DNA of 64,000 nt from positions 1 through 64,000 of the forward strand of contig JAODUP010000963.1 in assembly GCA_025642065.1 (NCBI GenBank). Direction: 5' to 3'. Below the pieces are notes generated by a model, which was not told the origin of the DNA, did no database searches, and was given only the letters and a program-made list of their open reading frames with translations. The stretch is from Paralvinella palmiformis. Taxonomy: Eukaryota > Annelida > Polychaeta > Terebellida > Alvinellidae. This document shows, piece by piece, positions 10,551-26,293 of the stretch. The position numbers were made by a program, and so were the translations under genes. The first letter of the stretch is position 1; the number at the start of each line of letters is the position of its first letter.

Positions 10551-12358
10551 CAGTTTTGTTTTGGTCAAATTCTGTACTCTGCATCAAACTACATTTGGTG
10601 TGCTTTTATTGGGGAGGGGGGGGGTGCGTCCAACCATTTTATAATTGAGTTGGCCGACTGTATCCTGAAGGCTGAAGTGAGCTTTCTCTAGGTCTATCTC
10701 CTATGATAAGCTTACAACATAGCCGATATATTTGTTTGTTCAAGAGGCTTCCTCATATTTGAATTGACAATCCATTTAACATTTGGGTCATTCTGGTTGT
10801 CATCCTTCTTGTATCTCTGCTCAACGTTCATGTGGATTGAAAACTTAGTTCTCAATAACGGACAGCTTGTCCAACAATCAGCAGCACTCATAATGCTTGT
10901 GAGTGAGTTAGAAAGTGAGTAGCTGTTTTATTTAGCACTTCCCATACCTGGGACATGTTGCTGAAGGGCAACTCTTTAGGGAAACATCATCGTACAAACT
11001 TATCTTATTTTGAATATTACGGCATCTGGTCATCATGTAGTCCATTAACAGTAACATACCCTATCTCTTATAGATATGACTGAGTGTTAGAGGTGATCAG
11101 ACTTTTTAAGTCTCTACACACAGACACACACACATACACACACTGATGTTGAAGTCGCCAAGATTCAGGAACTTGTAATCTTTTGGTATGGGCCCCATTG
11201 CACCACACAACTTTTGGTGGAGCCATTTCTGCACAGAGACTGTGGAGACTAATTCAGCAGTAATCTCAATCCTATCAGACCCTGACCAGACATTCCAGCT
11301 TTGTGATGAAAATGGTGTAGATGGCAAAATTCAATTTCTGCTCATATAAATTATGTGATTCCTCATCCGTTGGCCAGGTGAAGGTGACATTATCAATATT
11401 GCCATGTCCAACTATTACTGGTTTTTGTTCAGTCTTCTCACAGTTCTTGTTACCAAAACCAATCATACAATATTCCAAGATTCAACACACAGATATCTTT
11501 CCTTGATATCATTTCTTTCATGAATTATAATTTTGTTTTCACAATTGGAGAGGTCCATTCAGCTATTGCTAGTCCTACATGTTCAAAAACATATAAGCAG
11601 TTTCTTGTAAAATGGTCACCAAAATTAAATAAACAACAGAATGAACTAAAAGTTATGATGCTATATGTGTTTTGCATTTGTGATAAATGAAAGCTTGATT
11701 TACATAATGGAGGAAATGTGATAATTAATTAAGATTTCTGAATAGTGTACCAAGTGTTGTTCTTGTTAAGCACTTTTAATAGTGTTTCTGCTTGATAAAG
11801 CTATAAAAATGGTGCACATATTATTATTATTTTGTCAAAATTATCATCATCATCTAAAGATTTTTATTACCACACATTTATATTTATCAATAATTTAATT
11901 TTATTGAACCTTGATCAGATAATAGTTTAAGTGCAAATAAATTCAGTGTGACAAAAAAAAAGTTAGTGTAATTTTCTAATAATCAATAACTACACATTAT
12001 ATTCATATATGAAATAATTTGTAAATATTTTACTCATTAAGTTCTCATTGAAGTATTTGTAAATACAAACAAGTATCAACTTGTTATCTGGTGAGCCAAG
12101 CTGTTTCTAAACTGAATCCCAAAACATGGCAATATAGTACACTATGTGTCAAACATAATAACAGAAGATAACATATCGCAGTGATACATCTATTGTGCCT
12201 AGTATGAGAGCTGTTAGTACATAACATGAGAACTATTTGACTGAGATAATACATTTTTATGATAACATCACAACAATGCCATATAACAAAGCCATAACAT
12301 ATTAATACTGAAGTATTTCAGTAAGTTACCTCATTATACGATAAATACTAAGACATGA
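10551..12358. other. Gene-poor stretch downstream of DEPDC5, including its likely 3' UTR
   Basis: The part nearest 12358 should be the DEPDC5 3' untranslated region. Reading on the minus strand, AATAAA hexamers occur at 11900-11905 and 11863-11868, about 450-500 bases past the stop codon, and are candidate poly(A) signals. Two overlapping minus-strand frames at 11106-11478 have protein-like composition but no motif I recognise, and I do not call a gene there. Confidence 0.4.
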
Positions 12359-14250
12359 TCAGAGTTGCGTTTCTAAGGAATCTTCTGATCTAGACTTGGT
12401 ATTAATTAACGATTCGGCAATATCATTTTGCACATCGTCAGCGTCCTTATGAAGACCACTGACTCTGGGACTGTGAGCTCTGGTCTGCTTGGCCTTGTGC
12501 TGTTCCTGGCAACTCTCCCAGTATTCCACTAATCTGTTACCTCTATTTGCGCAGAAAGCACGAAAGTCAGCGAGCATCTTATCCTGGAAGCTTTCATCTC
12601 CGGTATTCGCCGAGCGCCATCTCTTAGCCAACATGTAGTTCCAGGACCAAAGAAAACCAACCTGTTGAAAAATTGGATTGTAACATCTAAAAACTGGTAG
12701 CCATTGAAAATGCTTGATAATTCCCTTCTAAGTTTTCACTATTTCCAAATAATTTTGTATCCATGTTGATAACAAACTTAGCAAAATGTATATAAAATGT
12801 GGCTGAATAAAAACAAACTGGTGACTATAATCAGCATTGAGTGAGTGTGTGTGTGTGTGTGTGTGTGTCTGTATGTGTGTTATTTCTCAATGTTATTCCA
12901 CTGCCATAATACGGTTAATAAGCGTATTTTTGTTTTTAAAAACAGTCGTCTGGAAATCTACCTCCATTATTACACAGTAATGCTGACCTTATAAAAACTG
13001 GCATCTTGAGCTTGTTGCTCCAGCCTGCTCGTTCCTACTGACTGTAGCGTGATATAATCATTGAGGGAGCCCACGGTCAACTTACAGTGGGTACCATCTT
13101 CGTTACGAGGTGATGTGGTCTTAGTGTCTGGTATCATGGCAAACATACCGCCAGTACAGTGGACATATTTGGGCTGTTTGTCTTCAGTAAAGCTCATGTG
13201 ACTGGTCTGCTTCAGTGGACACATGTCAGGCATGAAGCCAAACCTGGAGAAAGGGATAAAATGTTAGAGAAATGGTGCTCAGCGTTGTATGCTTTTATGT
13301 TAATACCGGATCAGTCGAGCTATAAATTGATACATCATTAAACTGGGTAAATATATACACTGAAATGAAAAAAGGGAAAATGGCATTGTACATTAAACTG
13401 TTTAATGTTTATTATTATGTTTATGTTTATTATGGTCACGTGTTTAATAATTAATAACATTTATATCATAATGAATAAAGCATCAAATGATCAAACTGAA
13501 TATTAAATTATATTTTATACCTTCGAAGAACACTGTCCTGAAATCTTAACAGTCGCTCTTCCCTGGTGTCCGGGTTAAATGCTGGCGTGATAAAAAATTC
13601 ATTATTACACTGAACAAATAAATAATTAACATAAATATTACGAGATATTTAATATTGTGCAACAATTCTCTAGTTAGACATATATTTACCTTCAAAGAGA
13701 TGTTCACCATCTGGCTTGAGACAGTCAACATTAAGTGGAACAAAGATTGGTCCCCTTAATGGATCAGATCCAGGAGTGAAAGGCAAAGCAAATGGATCTC
13801 CTGGTACTGGCAAGAGGTGGAAACCAAAGGATCCTGCCTTCCTAGCCCAACCTTGAATCTATATACAAACATACACACACAAATCCAGTAAGTGACTGAG
13901 AGAGCAATTAGGTGTATCAATGAAATTCTGAAAGACTGCTTTAATACTACATTTATCATATTAAAACAAGTATCTCTGCTTGTCTATCTGTCTGTATGTC
14001 TGCCTGTCTTTCTGATTGCCTATATACTGTACCAGATCTCCTAGGATACATCCTGTGGCCACAAGCCATTGTATTGTTAGTTCATAAGCTGCACTGGGAC
14101 AGTAGCTGGCATGATAGTGAGCCATTCCCCACTCTAAACGATCGCTTTTATGATTAGGATCAACGTCTACCCGAACCTTCTTATACATGGCACATCCTAG
14201 AAGAATCGATGAATAGAAACTGTACCATAATGGTATTATTACCTCATATA

Positions 14251-14317
<67 letters not shown>

Positions 14318-14718
14318 TAAATAGATAAACAGATCATTGGCACATAATTTCAACAGGTTTTGCGATTTCCCTAAACAGTCATCTCTATCAAATATTGATA
14401 TTATAGATGATTAACCACAGAATAAAGTAAATAAACAGTCGTATTGTACACCTAGGAACATCACACACAAAACTAAGTTAGTTTTATTCAGGGATCCAGA
14501 ATAAATAAGTAAATGAGTTAAAATTCTTTCTGATATTAGGTACACTCAAAACTTGAATAATTAATGATAAATATCAGTATTCAATAAACAATATTGAAAT
14601 AAGCAAGCAGAAAAAAATATTATGATAGTACAACAACAAATATAAAGAAATGGATAAAACAGCTTGCAAAATATAGTTTGACACTTTAAATAGTTAATAA
14701 ACATAAATCATTCTTATA

Positions 14719-14776
<58 letters not shown>

Positions 14777-15931
14777 TAGATATATATATATGGGATTTAA
14801 TTAAACATAAGCAAAATGCCATTTTTATTTAATAATGTAGCATAAAACCAAATCATTTAGCATCTGATAATTGACATATTTTAGCTCAAACTGAATGATA
14901 AATAATCATTGATCTCTGCTTGCAGTAAACTAGAGACACTTAAAAATGCAACACCAACTGTTGAAAATAAAATAAGAATGAGCAGAATTAGTTTATCTGC
15001 AGCCGTGCTAAACTACTTCATTCAGGATTTAATCCGAGGCCAAATTCAAAAGCCAAAATTTCAGCACTTTCAGTGGGTTTTTAAAAATATTTAATTAATT
15101 ATGTCACATATTTCATCAATCCAAATGTATCAAATAATATAAACAAGATTATGTACTTGATGTCTCCATGAAAATGTGGAATAAAAACTGACTAGATTCT
15201 TATTAGAAGCTGGAATAAAATCACTCTTTGTTTTGACAAATTGCATTGATTTGACAGTAGTATTTCAATTAGTATTAATTGCATTTGATGACAAAATATA
15301 CAATGAGTTATTCACATTTCATAATACAACTGGCAGGTATTTATACAAGGAGACACAGTTGACCTATAGATGAAACATTTAGTTATCAATACCTGTTGCC
15401 TATATATTAATTTATCAATTTGGTAAAATATTTCAATAAAGTGCAATACATAATAGAATGCAAGTGTCTCATATAAATTATTTCTTCCAAATATTTGTTT
15501 TAAAAAAAAGCTCTTTTAATACAGATTTTGTTTTGAAGAAATCTTCTGTCTTCGAATTACTTCAAGGAAATTGTGATTTCAAACCAACTACTGTGATTCA
15601 AAACTGCTAAATGTAGGATACACTAAACATACTGCGATGTGTTGATAATTAATACAAATGTTAACATTTACAAATTTACGGTATAATAATTACTGGATAT
15701 ATGAATCAACAGACGTGTGTGTGACTGAATGAGTGAGTGAGTGAGTGTGTCAGTGAGTAGTAATGTATGAGTATTTATGTGTGTGTGCATGTGTGTTTTA
15801 GTGTGTGTGAATATGTACATGAAGATTAATAAGAAAGTTGCTTGTTAATGATATATAATCTTACTATAGTTTAAGCTGAAGTATGTTTGAAGCAGAACAC
15901 AAAGCCTTAGTATGTTGTATTAAACAAACAA

Positions 15932-15986
<55 letters not shown>

Positions 15987-16216
15987 AATACTTAACAAAC
16001 ACCCATTCTAAGCCTTTACCATGCTTGAAAGCTGTCAAATCAAGTGTTAGCTGACATTGTCCACCAGATGCCACTGAATGATGGCCTGGTGAATCTGGAA
16101 AGTTACATTAACAATCACCAAACTTAACATCACCAATATATCAGTATATAATTGTGAAGTGTGCAGTTGTAGTTTTAGTTCTATGTGTATTAAGAATGTT
16201 ATGTATGCATATATAA

Positions 16217-16247
<31 letters not shown>

Positions 16248-17492
16248 TGTGTGGACGTTTGTATCCAATAGACCTTGCCAATTAAGCTAGTGACATCTGG
16301 TGGCAGGATTTAGAACTACTACAACTAGGTTGTGTTAATCGTAGAGTCTGGAGTGTGTACGCGAGATATTTTAACGATCATTGCCGGTGATAATACTCCA
16401 CGATTCCAACAGTCAGTAAAGGAAAATGAAAGATAAGGTGATGTTTAATATATTTCTATTCAAAGAAGACTGATTTAGTAAACAAAATAGATTAAATTAG
16501 AAGTACTAAGTGGTAGTTCGCAGAACACATTTCCTGTGTACAGGCGGATTGCCGTATTTGTAGCGAAGGTTTATGTATAGGCAGTGGCTTTCCCATACTA
16601 AGGCCATAGTGTTTCTTCAATACACATCTTTGGCCATTTATAATAATATCGGCAGTTGTAATACTATCATTTTAGCGAGATACTATCATTCAGAGATATC
16701 TATCAGATTTATTTTATTTGTGGTCATTTTCCGTGTAGAATGTTCACCATCATCTAGTAGTAGACTCATGGCACATGCGCACATCAGTGATAATGCGCCG
16801 GCATAGATGGCATAATTCTAATAAACAAACAGGTGTGCTATTTGGATATTAGCTGACTTCACTAAAGAAGTATTTACTTTAATTTTTTTACAATAACAAC
16901 ATTTAATAATGGAATATGCTAAACAACAAGAAACTAAACTATCACCAGAAGTATTTTCCTATCTGAATTCCAATTGTAATACGCAGTATATCGTTGTTCA
17001 AACAGAGATGTTCAGAACAAGAATCCAGCCTACATTGAAAACCAAGACACTTCGCCTCCGCTGCTCTGGCTGGTGACCCAAAGCGTAAAAGCCTGTGAAA
17101 ATTAGTTGGCAAGGTCTATTACCTGTCTATTTCTCTGTCTATTTATCTGTGTGTCTGTCTGTTTGTATTTATGACACAGAGGTATTCTGACATAATTTTT
17201 CATGACACACATTTAAAATATAATCGAATTCTAGAAAAATATAATCATAAGAAAACCGCACTACTGCAGCCTTAGTTTACAGGATGGACTTTAGAGCTTG
17301 TTCCTGTGGAGAGTTATTTGGGCCCCTGGCCATATTGGGCTTAGAATAATAAAAAACGAATTTTAATGAATAAATATCATAGTCCCAATTATAGTCCCAA
17401 CAAACGTCATATTCACTGGTGTTTAAGACTGTTTTGTCAGGATTTTTGGCCAACACACACACAGAGACAAACACACACTTTATATACATATA

Positions 17493-17547
<55 letters not shown>

Positions 17548-18428
17548 TTACCAGGTAATAATGACTTGGTGAACTCTGTAACAGACAGGATAAACATTTA
17601 TCTGCTACAAAGTGAACACCATAAAGTCTCCATATAATGCTAACAATGACAATTACTAACCGGAACTAGATATTTTAACCTTTCTATAACCTTTCCTCAT
17701 CACCTCATAAATACCAAAACAGACATTTTCTGAAGACTAACAATGGGTCTTCCAATGACTAATATAAGTGGCTAATCAGTTTGTAGATATCGGCTAATGG
17801 AGACCTATAATAGTCACTCTAACCTCATCACAACATGACCTTTTGAATGAATCATTATTTCTTGTGTTGCTAGCCATGGCTAATTAGCCAACTACTGATC
17901 AATGGTGAACAGAATGAAAATCTGAATAAGTAGAATAAAATCTGAATAGTGGGGTCAAATCATCCTTTTAGGCAACTATATTTGTGATCAGTGGGGTAAA
18001 TCTCAACAATATTTTCCAAAAGCAAATGGTGCACAACTAACATAAACTCATCCCTACAGTCTACGAAATTACTCATCTGAATTAATATAGAAGCAAAATG
18101 CCACTTCAACTCTCATCTACGAAACCCACTTCACCAACATAAAACGACCGAAGGTGTACCCAAACAAAATAAGCCCTCTTCCATCCATTGTAAACGATTA
18201 AGATATGTTTGCTCATCACACAAATTTGATACTCACTGGTCGGCTGCAACTGGCTCCCTCTACTGCCCGCATCAAGAAGTATTGGTAGTTCATAACAGCA
18301 CTGCTCTATCAGCTCATCGTCAAACACGTTGTAGTTGTTTGGTAGCTCATCCTCGGTAAGTGGACAGTAAGTAGCTACCTCAACCCAATCATTCTCGAAG
18401 TCGGGATTAAAGAAACTAGCAGCTTGAT
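12359..18428 (-). CDS. DEPDC5: DEPDC5 exons 36-42 (C-terminal domain)
   Basis: Exons: 18237-18428, 16020-16094, 14033-14196, 13690-13858, 13521-13581, 12988-13243, 12359-12661. Landmarks are [66 protein letters not shown] and [20 protein letters not shown]. After the point where the vertebrate protein ends (YWESCQEQ) this protein continues for about 46 polar residues rich in Ser, Asp and Glu before the stop. Confidence 0.9.
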
Positions 18429-21400
18429 CTGGGATGAAGATGACATGAGCTACATCCGATTAACAAATAATGATTTATAATAAGAAGAAAACATCCTCTT
18501 TTCTAATAATTAACAACAAAATTAATTTATTACAATCATTAGAAAATATCAGATAACACAGGTAGAGGATGGCTAGACGTTGTACCTTTTTTCTCCTCTG
18601 TAATGCAGTAGAGATAAAAACCAGCTACAAATCTGTGCTTTCTGTTAACTGAAGCATGTGTAATGAGCTGTTCATCAACCAGTCTCTGTAACATTAAAAA
18701 TAACAAATATCTACACTGTGTGCCTGTAATTAGTTAATAATTGTAACAATTACCATTTATTTCAACAATTGTATACAATTTGTACGATTAAAAACATTTT
18801 AATTGAGAGAAATGGAAGAGTTAAATCTGATTATATAGAAATGAAATATGATTAGTGTGTGTGTGTGTGTGTGTGTGTGTAAGTAGATATTCAAGATGAC
18901 ACGATTTCCACAAAACTAATAACCTGCAAATAGGACACTGCCTCAACTTTAGATCCGACATCTTCGAAGTGTTTTATGATCCAAGTCATGGCCTCATCAG
19001 CTATAAAACAGTGGTTAGGTAATGTAGGTAAACCCACTTGTTGCTGTTGCTTTACGAAGTATAAGCCAGTCCTATTGGATAGAAATTTAACTAATGATTA
19101 ATTATTTAACAAATTCATCAAACACCTTTCCGCATAATTATGGCTTTGGTTCCAATTTAATTTATAATCTTTCAATAGAAATTTTTATGCAAAAATTAAA
19201 CATTTATATATAGTGATAAATAGTTTTCTAGTTTCTTTTTCCCAAGTGCACTCAGAATCTAAATATATTTAAAAATAAAATAGTAGGATATCCTTACACC
19301 GAGTCCAACATGGCATCAATTACTTCTTGTGCTGGTGTCTTTGTTGTGAACAAGCTGTAAAAATAGACAATGAGTGACCAACACTATAAACTCTATAGTT
19401 ACTATACAATAAGGTGGTAAATAGTATAACACTAAATCATGACAAATGTATTCTGCCAATTGATTCCTCACAAAATAAAGCTTAGCATGAATGTGTAAGC
19501 TTCAGAGAGGACGATGTACTAGTTACATACCAAGTGGGCTCTGTTGTATCAACCACATTTAAGCTGACAGAAGTCACAATTTCTCCACTCAAAGATGGCT
19601 GTAATATGATTTGAAATATCATGTAAATGAAATGAAATGTAAAAAAGTGTAAGCTGAAGTAGTGTATCATATTATATATTTTTGTAATTCCTTTCATTTA
19701 AAGTAAATTAAATGATTACAAAATATAAAAACAGTGGACCTTTCCAGATCAAGTAGGATTAGTCTGATAGAGACCTCCCCTCACATATTACATTGTTCTT
19801 AATACATTTTGTCCTGTGTTCGAGTGTTGTAACTTGTTAAGGGTTACATGAAGTTGGAAGGAGTATGTTTGATTTTTGAATTACACAAGATCTCAGTAAA
19901 GAGACTGCTATACTTTTTCCGAGATAAATATTCTGTATAACATCATTATCATAGTTGAATAGTAAAACTCGGTTAGATATTGGTGATATATCATTTGTGA
20001 AACTGTATATTTACAATATTCCACTTTAACATTGAACCATTAGATTGTTGGCTCAGTGCACAAAAGAAAGTCTTATTCTCACATCAGAAGATGAAACCTG
20101 TTCAAAGCATATTATACTAATACTACAACACAGATAGCCATTTGAATTTATACATTACCTAACTTACTTCAAAATGTTTGCTGTAAAAGATGTCTTCTTA
20201 CTCACTAAATATTGACTTTAGAATCATAAAGTCAGGTTATTATAAGCTTATTTGCTTGGATAAATCAGTCAAAATATAAACAAAACTGTGATATGTGAGT
20301 AAATATTTATTTATACATGAAATGCATATATTGTGTAGAATGTTTTGATTCCTATTGACCATTTGATTACTCCGGTAATGAGAATATATCACAATAAATA
20401 TACAACATATTAGAATGAACAGACCTTGTTCTATAAACAAAAGTCAATCAGTTCCATGGTAACTGTAAACTGTTGGAATTTCTAAGCTGGAATCTTTGAG
20501 CCAGGAAAGGTCCATTCTCATCTGTTTTATTTTGATGGTAAATTCCCAAATATTTCCTGAATGTTTTAAATGTTTAGTGATGTGCTAATAACTATAAACA
20601 ATGGCGGTTCTATAAGTTATTTTTTAAATGTAATCAATCTAAACCCAAGGCAGTTTTCAGGCAAAAAAAGCCTTGTAAATAATCTTGTGGCTCTTTACTG
20701 CTCAAACCAACTAGATCCTAGATTATTTGTAAACTACAGAACACTGATCGCTTTCTCATAAATGTACACTCAGCAATTAATTAGTTTTTAAATTTACTCA
20801 TGTGTGCATAAAGTTTAACCAATAAATGATACAACTCTTTGTTTGAACACAGGTTTCTGATGCGAGTGTTTTGTGTTTAATTGAAACTGAAAAATACACA
20901 AAATACAATACTAAGATATAGTATTTTATGCATTTAGTTGGCTGTGCTTGTAACTTAAGCCCCAGTGTTTCAGGTCATATCAATAGTACTTTGTATTATA
21001 ATAAATAATAATAATAATATTTTACAACAGAGATGTTCGACTTCAACACCTTTCTCAGCTGGAGTTCTGCATTAGGTGTGTTTGTGCCACTGACACAGTA
21101 GCTACCCACAGGCGTTGATTCAGCTACATCCTGCACTTTACTTGCTGCTTTAACCTTGGCAGTAGCAGTGAGGTCACGACCTTCACCTCTATCCATACTG
21201 GACAAGGTCACAGGTGAAGATGTCAGGCTTGGTTTTCTGGTGAGTTCTTTCTATAAAAACAGCCAGCCACTTCATGTGTAACATGTAAACGGAGATGACT
21301 AATGAGTGGAACATAACATCAATAATCTGATATTCTATGTCACAGTAAGGTATACCATTACTATTAAAAATAATTAAATCCTTAAAGTCAGTACTAAGAT

Positions 21401-24400
21401 AAAGAAAATTCTGACCTATAAAATGTTTTTCATCTCTTGAGTAAGGACATATTTACTCTATGTATTCATCCATAATCAAATAATTAATTCTATGATTGGA
21501 CCCAATTAGAGTAAAGTGTTTCATTCAAAATAATCTGCAAAACGTGACCTGTTTCAGCTACTAACACATGTTATTTCACAGAGGATTGTCCTCATCTTGT
21601 GTGGCAAAAGTAGACTGCTGTATGGTTGTAGGCACAAAAGAAGATGATGTACTAAAATAATATGTTCAATAAAATATTAAATTGCTCTCTCTGTGTGTGT
21701 TTGTGTGTCTGTGTGTGTGTGTGTCTGTGTGTATGCAGAATAATATTCCATTTATTATATATTCTATTATATATGTTGTCTATGCATACAGGTTTGCTTA
21801 GTAATTGTTAGTTAGAGTACAGGACTCATAGCTGAATGGTCCCATGTTGGCGACTGGTTCACTCATCCATAAAAATGAGTACATGACAGGATGCCATGGC
21901 TATGTGTTTGAGTAACGCTTTGTGTCTACAATAGCAGCATGCATTGTATGCTCCCTTGGGAGTTGAGATGTGTGCTGGGTTGAAACTGGTTTGAGTCAGA
22001 GATAACAATATTGTAAAGCACCTTAGAGCTGCTATCTAGCTGAATAGGGCACTATATAAATGTCACATATTATTATTATTATTATCATATGCAATTAACA
22101 CTGACTTCCTATTAAGCATGTGGTTTATTCAGTGTAAACCTGGAGGATTATTTGATCATGTATATGCCTATAGATCTATCAGTGGCCTTGAACTGCTACA
22201 CTAAGGTTATTCAGACTCAGCATTTGTGTGTAGTATGCTTCCCATACGATCAGCTAAATAAAATAGACACAGTTCAAATTTAAATTAACTGGCCACAGCT
22301 ATGATGCAATACAAACTGACCAATCCATAACCAGCCAGCTGAAGCAAACAGGAAAGTGAAATGGCACTTACAGCCAAGTATCAGCAAACATACTACATAA
22401 ATATTAAAAATGATATCAATTATCACATTTTGGTCAGGTTCCAAAAACATTGAAAATTATTGTTTTTAGGGAAGAGACCAGGGGTGAAAATAAAGAGGGG
22501 ATGAAAACATAGAGTAAATATGGTATGTCAAAATCCAAGGGATTATTAATACCAGTGGGTCACCTTTTGTTGCCGTGTCTGAGCTGGATGACGTATTTTA
22601 TTTAACATCTCAATCAAGCGTAGGAAGTTACTCAACAGTTGTTGCTGGTCTTCTAAGCTCCTTTCATCATATATATCACATCTGTAACAGGAAAAATTAA
22701 CAAAAACAACAATGCGTTGTACACTGTCATTTGTTGTAACTGATACAGCTGAAAGTGAATAATTATTCGCATAGAATAGATACAAATGTAGACTTGGATC
22801 ATAGTCATATTTGGAGTTTGAATAATAATTTCCTCCCAGGAGAGAAAGTTAATATTCATTAAAATCCTACCCCTATGAATATACTACTGACATGAGCTAA
22901 TACCGATAAATCATGCATGCTAATTGGTCAAAACCTGTACACAACAATACCTCGGTGCTCCTTCTATGATCTTCTTCGTAGCCTGGTTGTTACAAGGCAA
23001 CAAGTAGAAATGGGACCTCCAGTATTTTAGTGACTGCAATAAAATACAATTCTACTTATCAGAAAAAGTTCTTTATCTGTAGCAGTTGACTTACTGGTTA
23101 ATATCTCAATTTTTATAGAAACAATAGCACAGATACAATATGAAGAAAAAAACTATTTAAAGAAAACAACATTCCAATTTTTATATTATCCCACTTACCT
23201 CGACTAGACTGAAGTCATCTTCTCCCTTTGTACACAGATAGCCATCAACATAATTCCAGTTATAGTTCTCCAAGTTAGCGTAGACGAAGTCAGTCCAAGA
23301 GACGTCATATTTGCCGGAGTCGGGTACTTGGAACCTGTACGTATAATGGTAGTTCATGTGCTTGCAGGGGTGTCTACAATACAGAAAATGTAGATCACAT
23401 ACTATAGTCAATGCAACAATAGCATAAGCTATAATAGAAGAACGTCATGCCTTCTCTTTACAACTCCTGTAACACACTGCCCCTGGTGAAAATAAAACAA
23501 AACTTGAATATGTCATATTCTCCAGGTATATAATCTAAAGTGATCACAAATCTTTTCAATGTAAGTTCTTCCCTTTTTATCTCAATTAAACATGGACCTT
23601 TTTGCTGATTTCAGGTTTTGAGAATGTTATGCAAATAACTCAAACATAGTTGAACACCACATTGCATTAGTACGTAATATTAGGAATATTTTAATGCCCA
23701 TGTCTGACTGATGTGTGTTGAGTAATAAATATCACCCAAGTTAGTAAATTTTATTTAACATTTTCCAAGCTGATATTAGCTCATTTTAATGGCACACCAT
23801 ATGGCCCCGTCTCCATACACTGCGTCATTATCAAAATTAACACAGTGTAAGTAGGTGACATAGTATCTTTATTTCTGGCAAATTTGTGCAAGAACAGTTC
23901 GGATCTTACCTGGGCCAGTACATGGTGGCATTTATGTGAGGTCCGTTCAGAGCAAGTCGATGAAAGATACGACCAATGCTAAGGATGACCTCTTCCTGAA
24001 ATAATCATTCATCAAACAGCGGATCATTAAATAATGTTTAGAAGTCTGTCTGAAATCAATTTCAAAGCTTATAAATATAATTTTCATTTCATTTGCCACA
24101 TTGTTCATTTCATGAAACATTACACCAAGGGAGTCTGTTGTGACAAAAATCGACTTGAAATCTTGCCATCATGATGATATTTTGGTGTTCGTTTAGGAAT
24201 AATTTCAATCAGAATTTCAAGATAGATGATGAAATGAAACATTGTCACAAATTATTTTGTAAACTTCCAATTTCACATTTAGCATTTTTTATTAGACTAG
24301 ATATTTGACTATCAAACAAATATTAATATTATTTAATAAAAAGAATACTCCACTAACAGCAGGTTCAGGTTTATGTCTTCTCATTAAGCTGGAAGTCTGA

Positions 24401-26252
24401 TAAGGACTAGAACTTAATGTTGTGCTTGTTGAATAAGATGTCTGCTTAGGTAACATAACTATCTGGAAACCCTGCAAGTAATAATTAGTAATAATATGTG
24501 TGCTTGTTACATATTATCATGACATAATTTAGGAACAATACTGAATTTGCGGAGAATTATATTCCCGACAGTGAGAAGCCAATATGAAGGCATACCTGGG
24601 CTAGTCTTTGTGCTGTCATTTCTCTATAAACTTCCACTGTAGTCAGAGGTTTACTTCGCTTAGACCTATGAATAGAAAATTTAATAGATTCTGAAAATGA
24701 GCTGAGTTGAACTGTTTTGCCTCAACACTGGTCACATATGGTGCATATGACTGAGGAGTGATACCTTGGGAAACTAATCCCACAAACACAGGTGTGAGCC
24801 AGTTTTGAATCTACAACCTGGAGGTTTGTGTTGCAGTGCTCTAACTACTGCACTATTGCAATGCCCTATTAGGTTTGAAAAGTTTGATATTCTAAACAAA
24901 TTTATATAAAAGAAAAAGTATTATAACAACATAAGATTAACTGCATTCTTAATAGTTTTAACAGACAGCAGAAAAATCTTTTCAGTAGAAAATCAGTTAG
25001 ATTAATAGTAGTGGTAGTATTTACAACAGTAGTATTAGTGGTAGTTAAGTATATGAACATAATCTGATACTGGTATCAATACGTGTTAAATTTGGTAAAC
25101 ATGTCTTATACAGAGGGTTTAAGTTTTAGAATTTCAAGAAAAAAATTACATTTAGACATAACTCATTTAAATGGAGTTTAAATATGGAATTTTAATAATA
25201 CAGGTTAAGTTAGTGCATTACTCAGGCGAAATTCTGGTAAATGCCTTTCCAGTTTGATAAAAATGAACATCAGATGCCCTTTTAAGCTTTCCAAGAATAA
25301 AAGTCAGAACAGAAAACCATACAGTAGCCTTTTTACCATTCCAGATCAGATTGTACAACACTTAATGTGAATTTTGTCTGTATCTCTTAGAACAGAATAA
25401 CTAACAGAATCAGGAAGCTTATCCATAATTAGCTTTATAATTTTGAACAGCAACAGGTTTTGTAAAATAGAAAGTTTTCCGGATCTTAATCCTTAATCCA
25501 GCCACTAGAATGCTTTTATACTGCTTTTTTTAACTAATGTGAGATAAACAATATATTACTAATAAACTTGTAATATCACTACATACCTGTGGTCAGTATT
25601 CACATCATCTGGCAACAAGGCATAATTCCTAAAGATGTATTCATGTTCTAAAGCATGTTCATCAGGGAAATAATCGGTGCTGATGGGTAATGATGCAGGG
25701 ATAGTCATCGACTTCCAGTCAACACCTAAACTCAACAGAAGCATACTTTTATTACTACAACTGATGAATTCATATCAAGTAAAGTACAGATCAGAATACA
25801 AACTCATTCTTTAAACGTACAAGATTATAAATGGAATATTTACTGTTTATCTCACTAGCTCAGGGAGATAGACAGTAAACAGGCTAACACCGAACGTGCT
25901 CATTTATATCAGAACCTAAGTTATTGCTGATGGAAACCAACACAAAAACTGCAACGTATGGTCTTTAATTTTACTAAAGTAATTTCATTTTTTATTTTCT
26001 TTCTTCTCATTTCTATTCGCCGTTATTATTGGTTTTTTTCTTCTTAATTGTATACATTCTTAAATTATATGTTCATGTTAAGCGCCTTACAGCAGCTATC
26101 TAACTGGATAGGGTCCTATACAAATGTTATGTACTATTATTATTATTATAATTATTATGTAGTCCCAAAAAATACATACAAGAAGATATCAATGTCATGT
26201 GATCTTTAGCGGCACAATATTTTCTGAACAATAACAAAAAATGTTCATCTTA

Positions 26253-26293
<41 letters not shown>

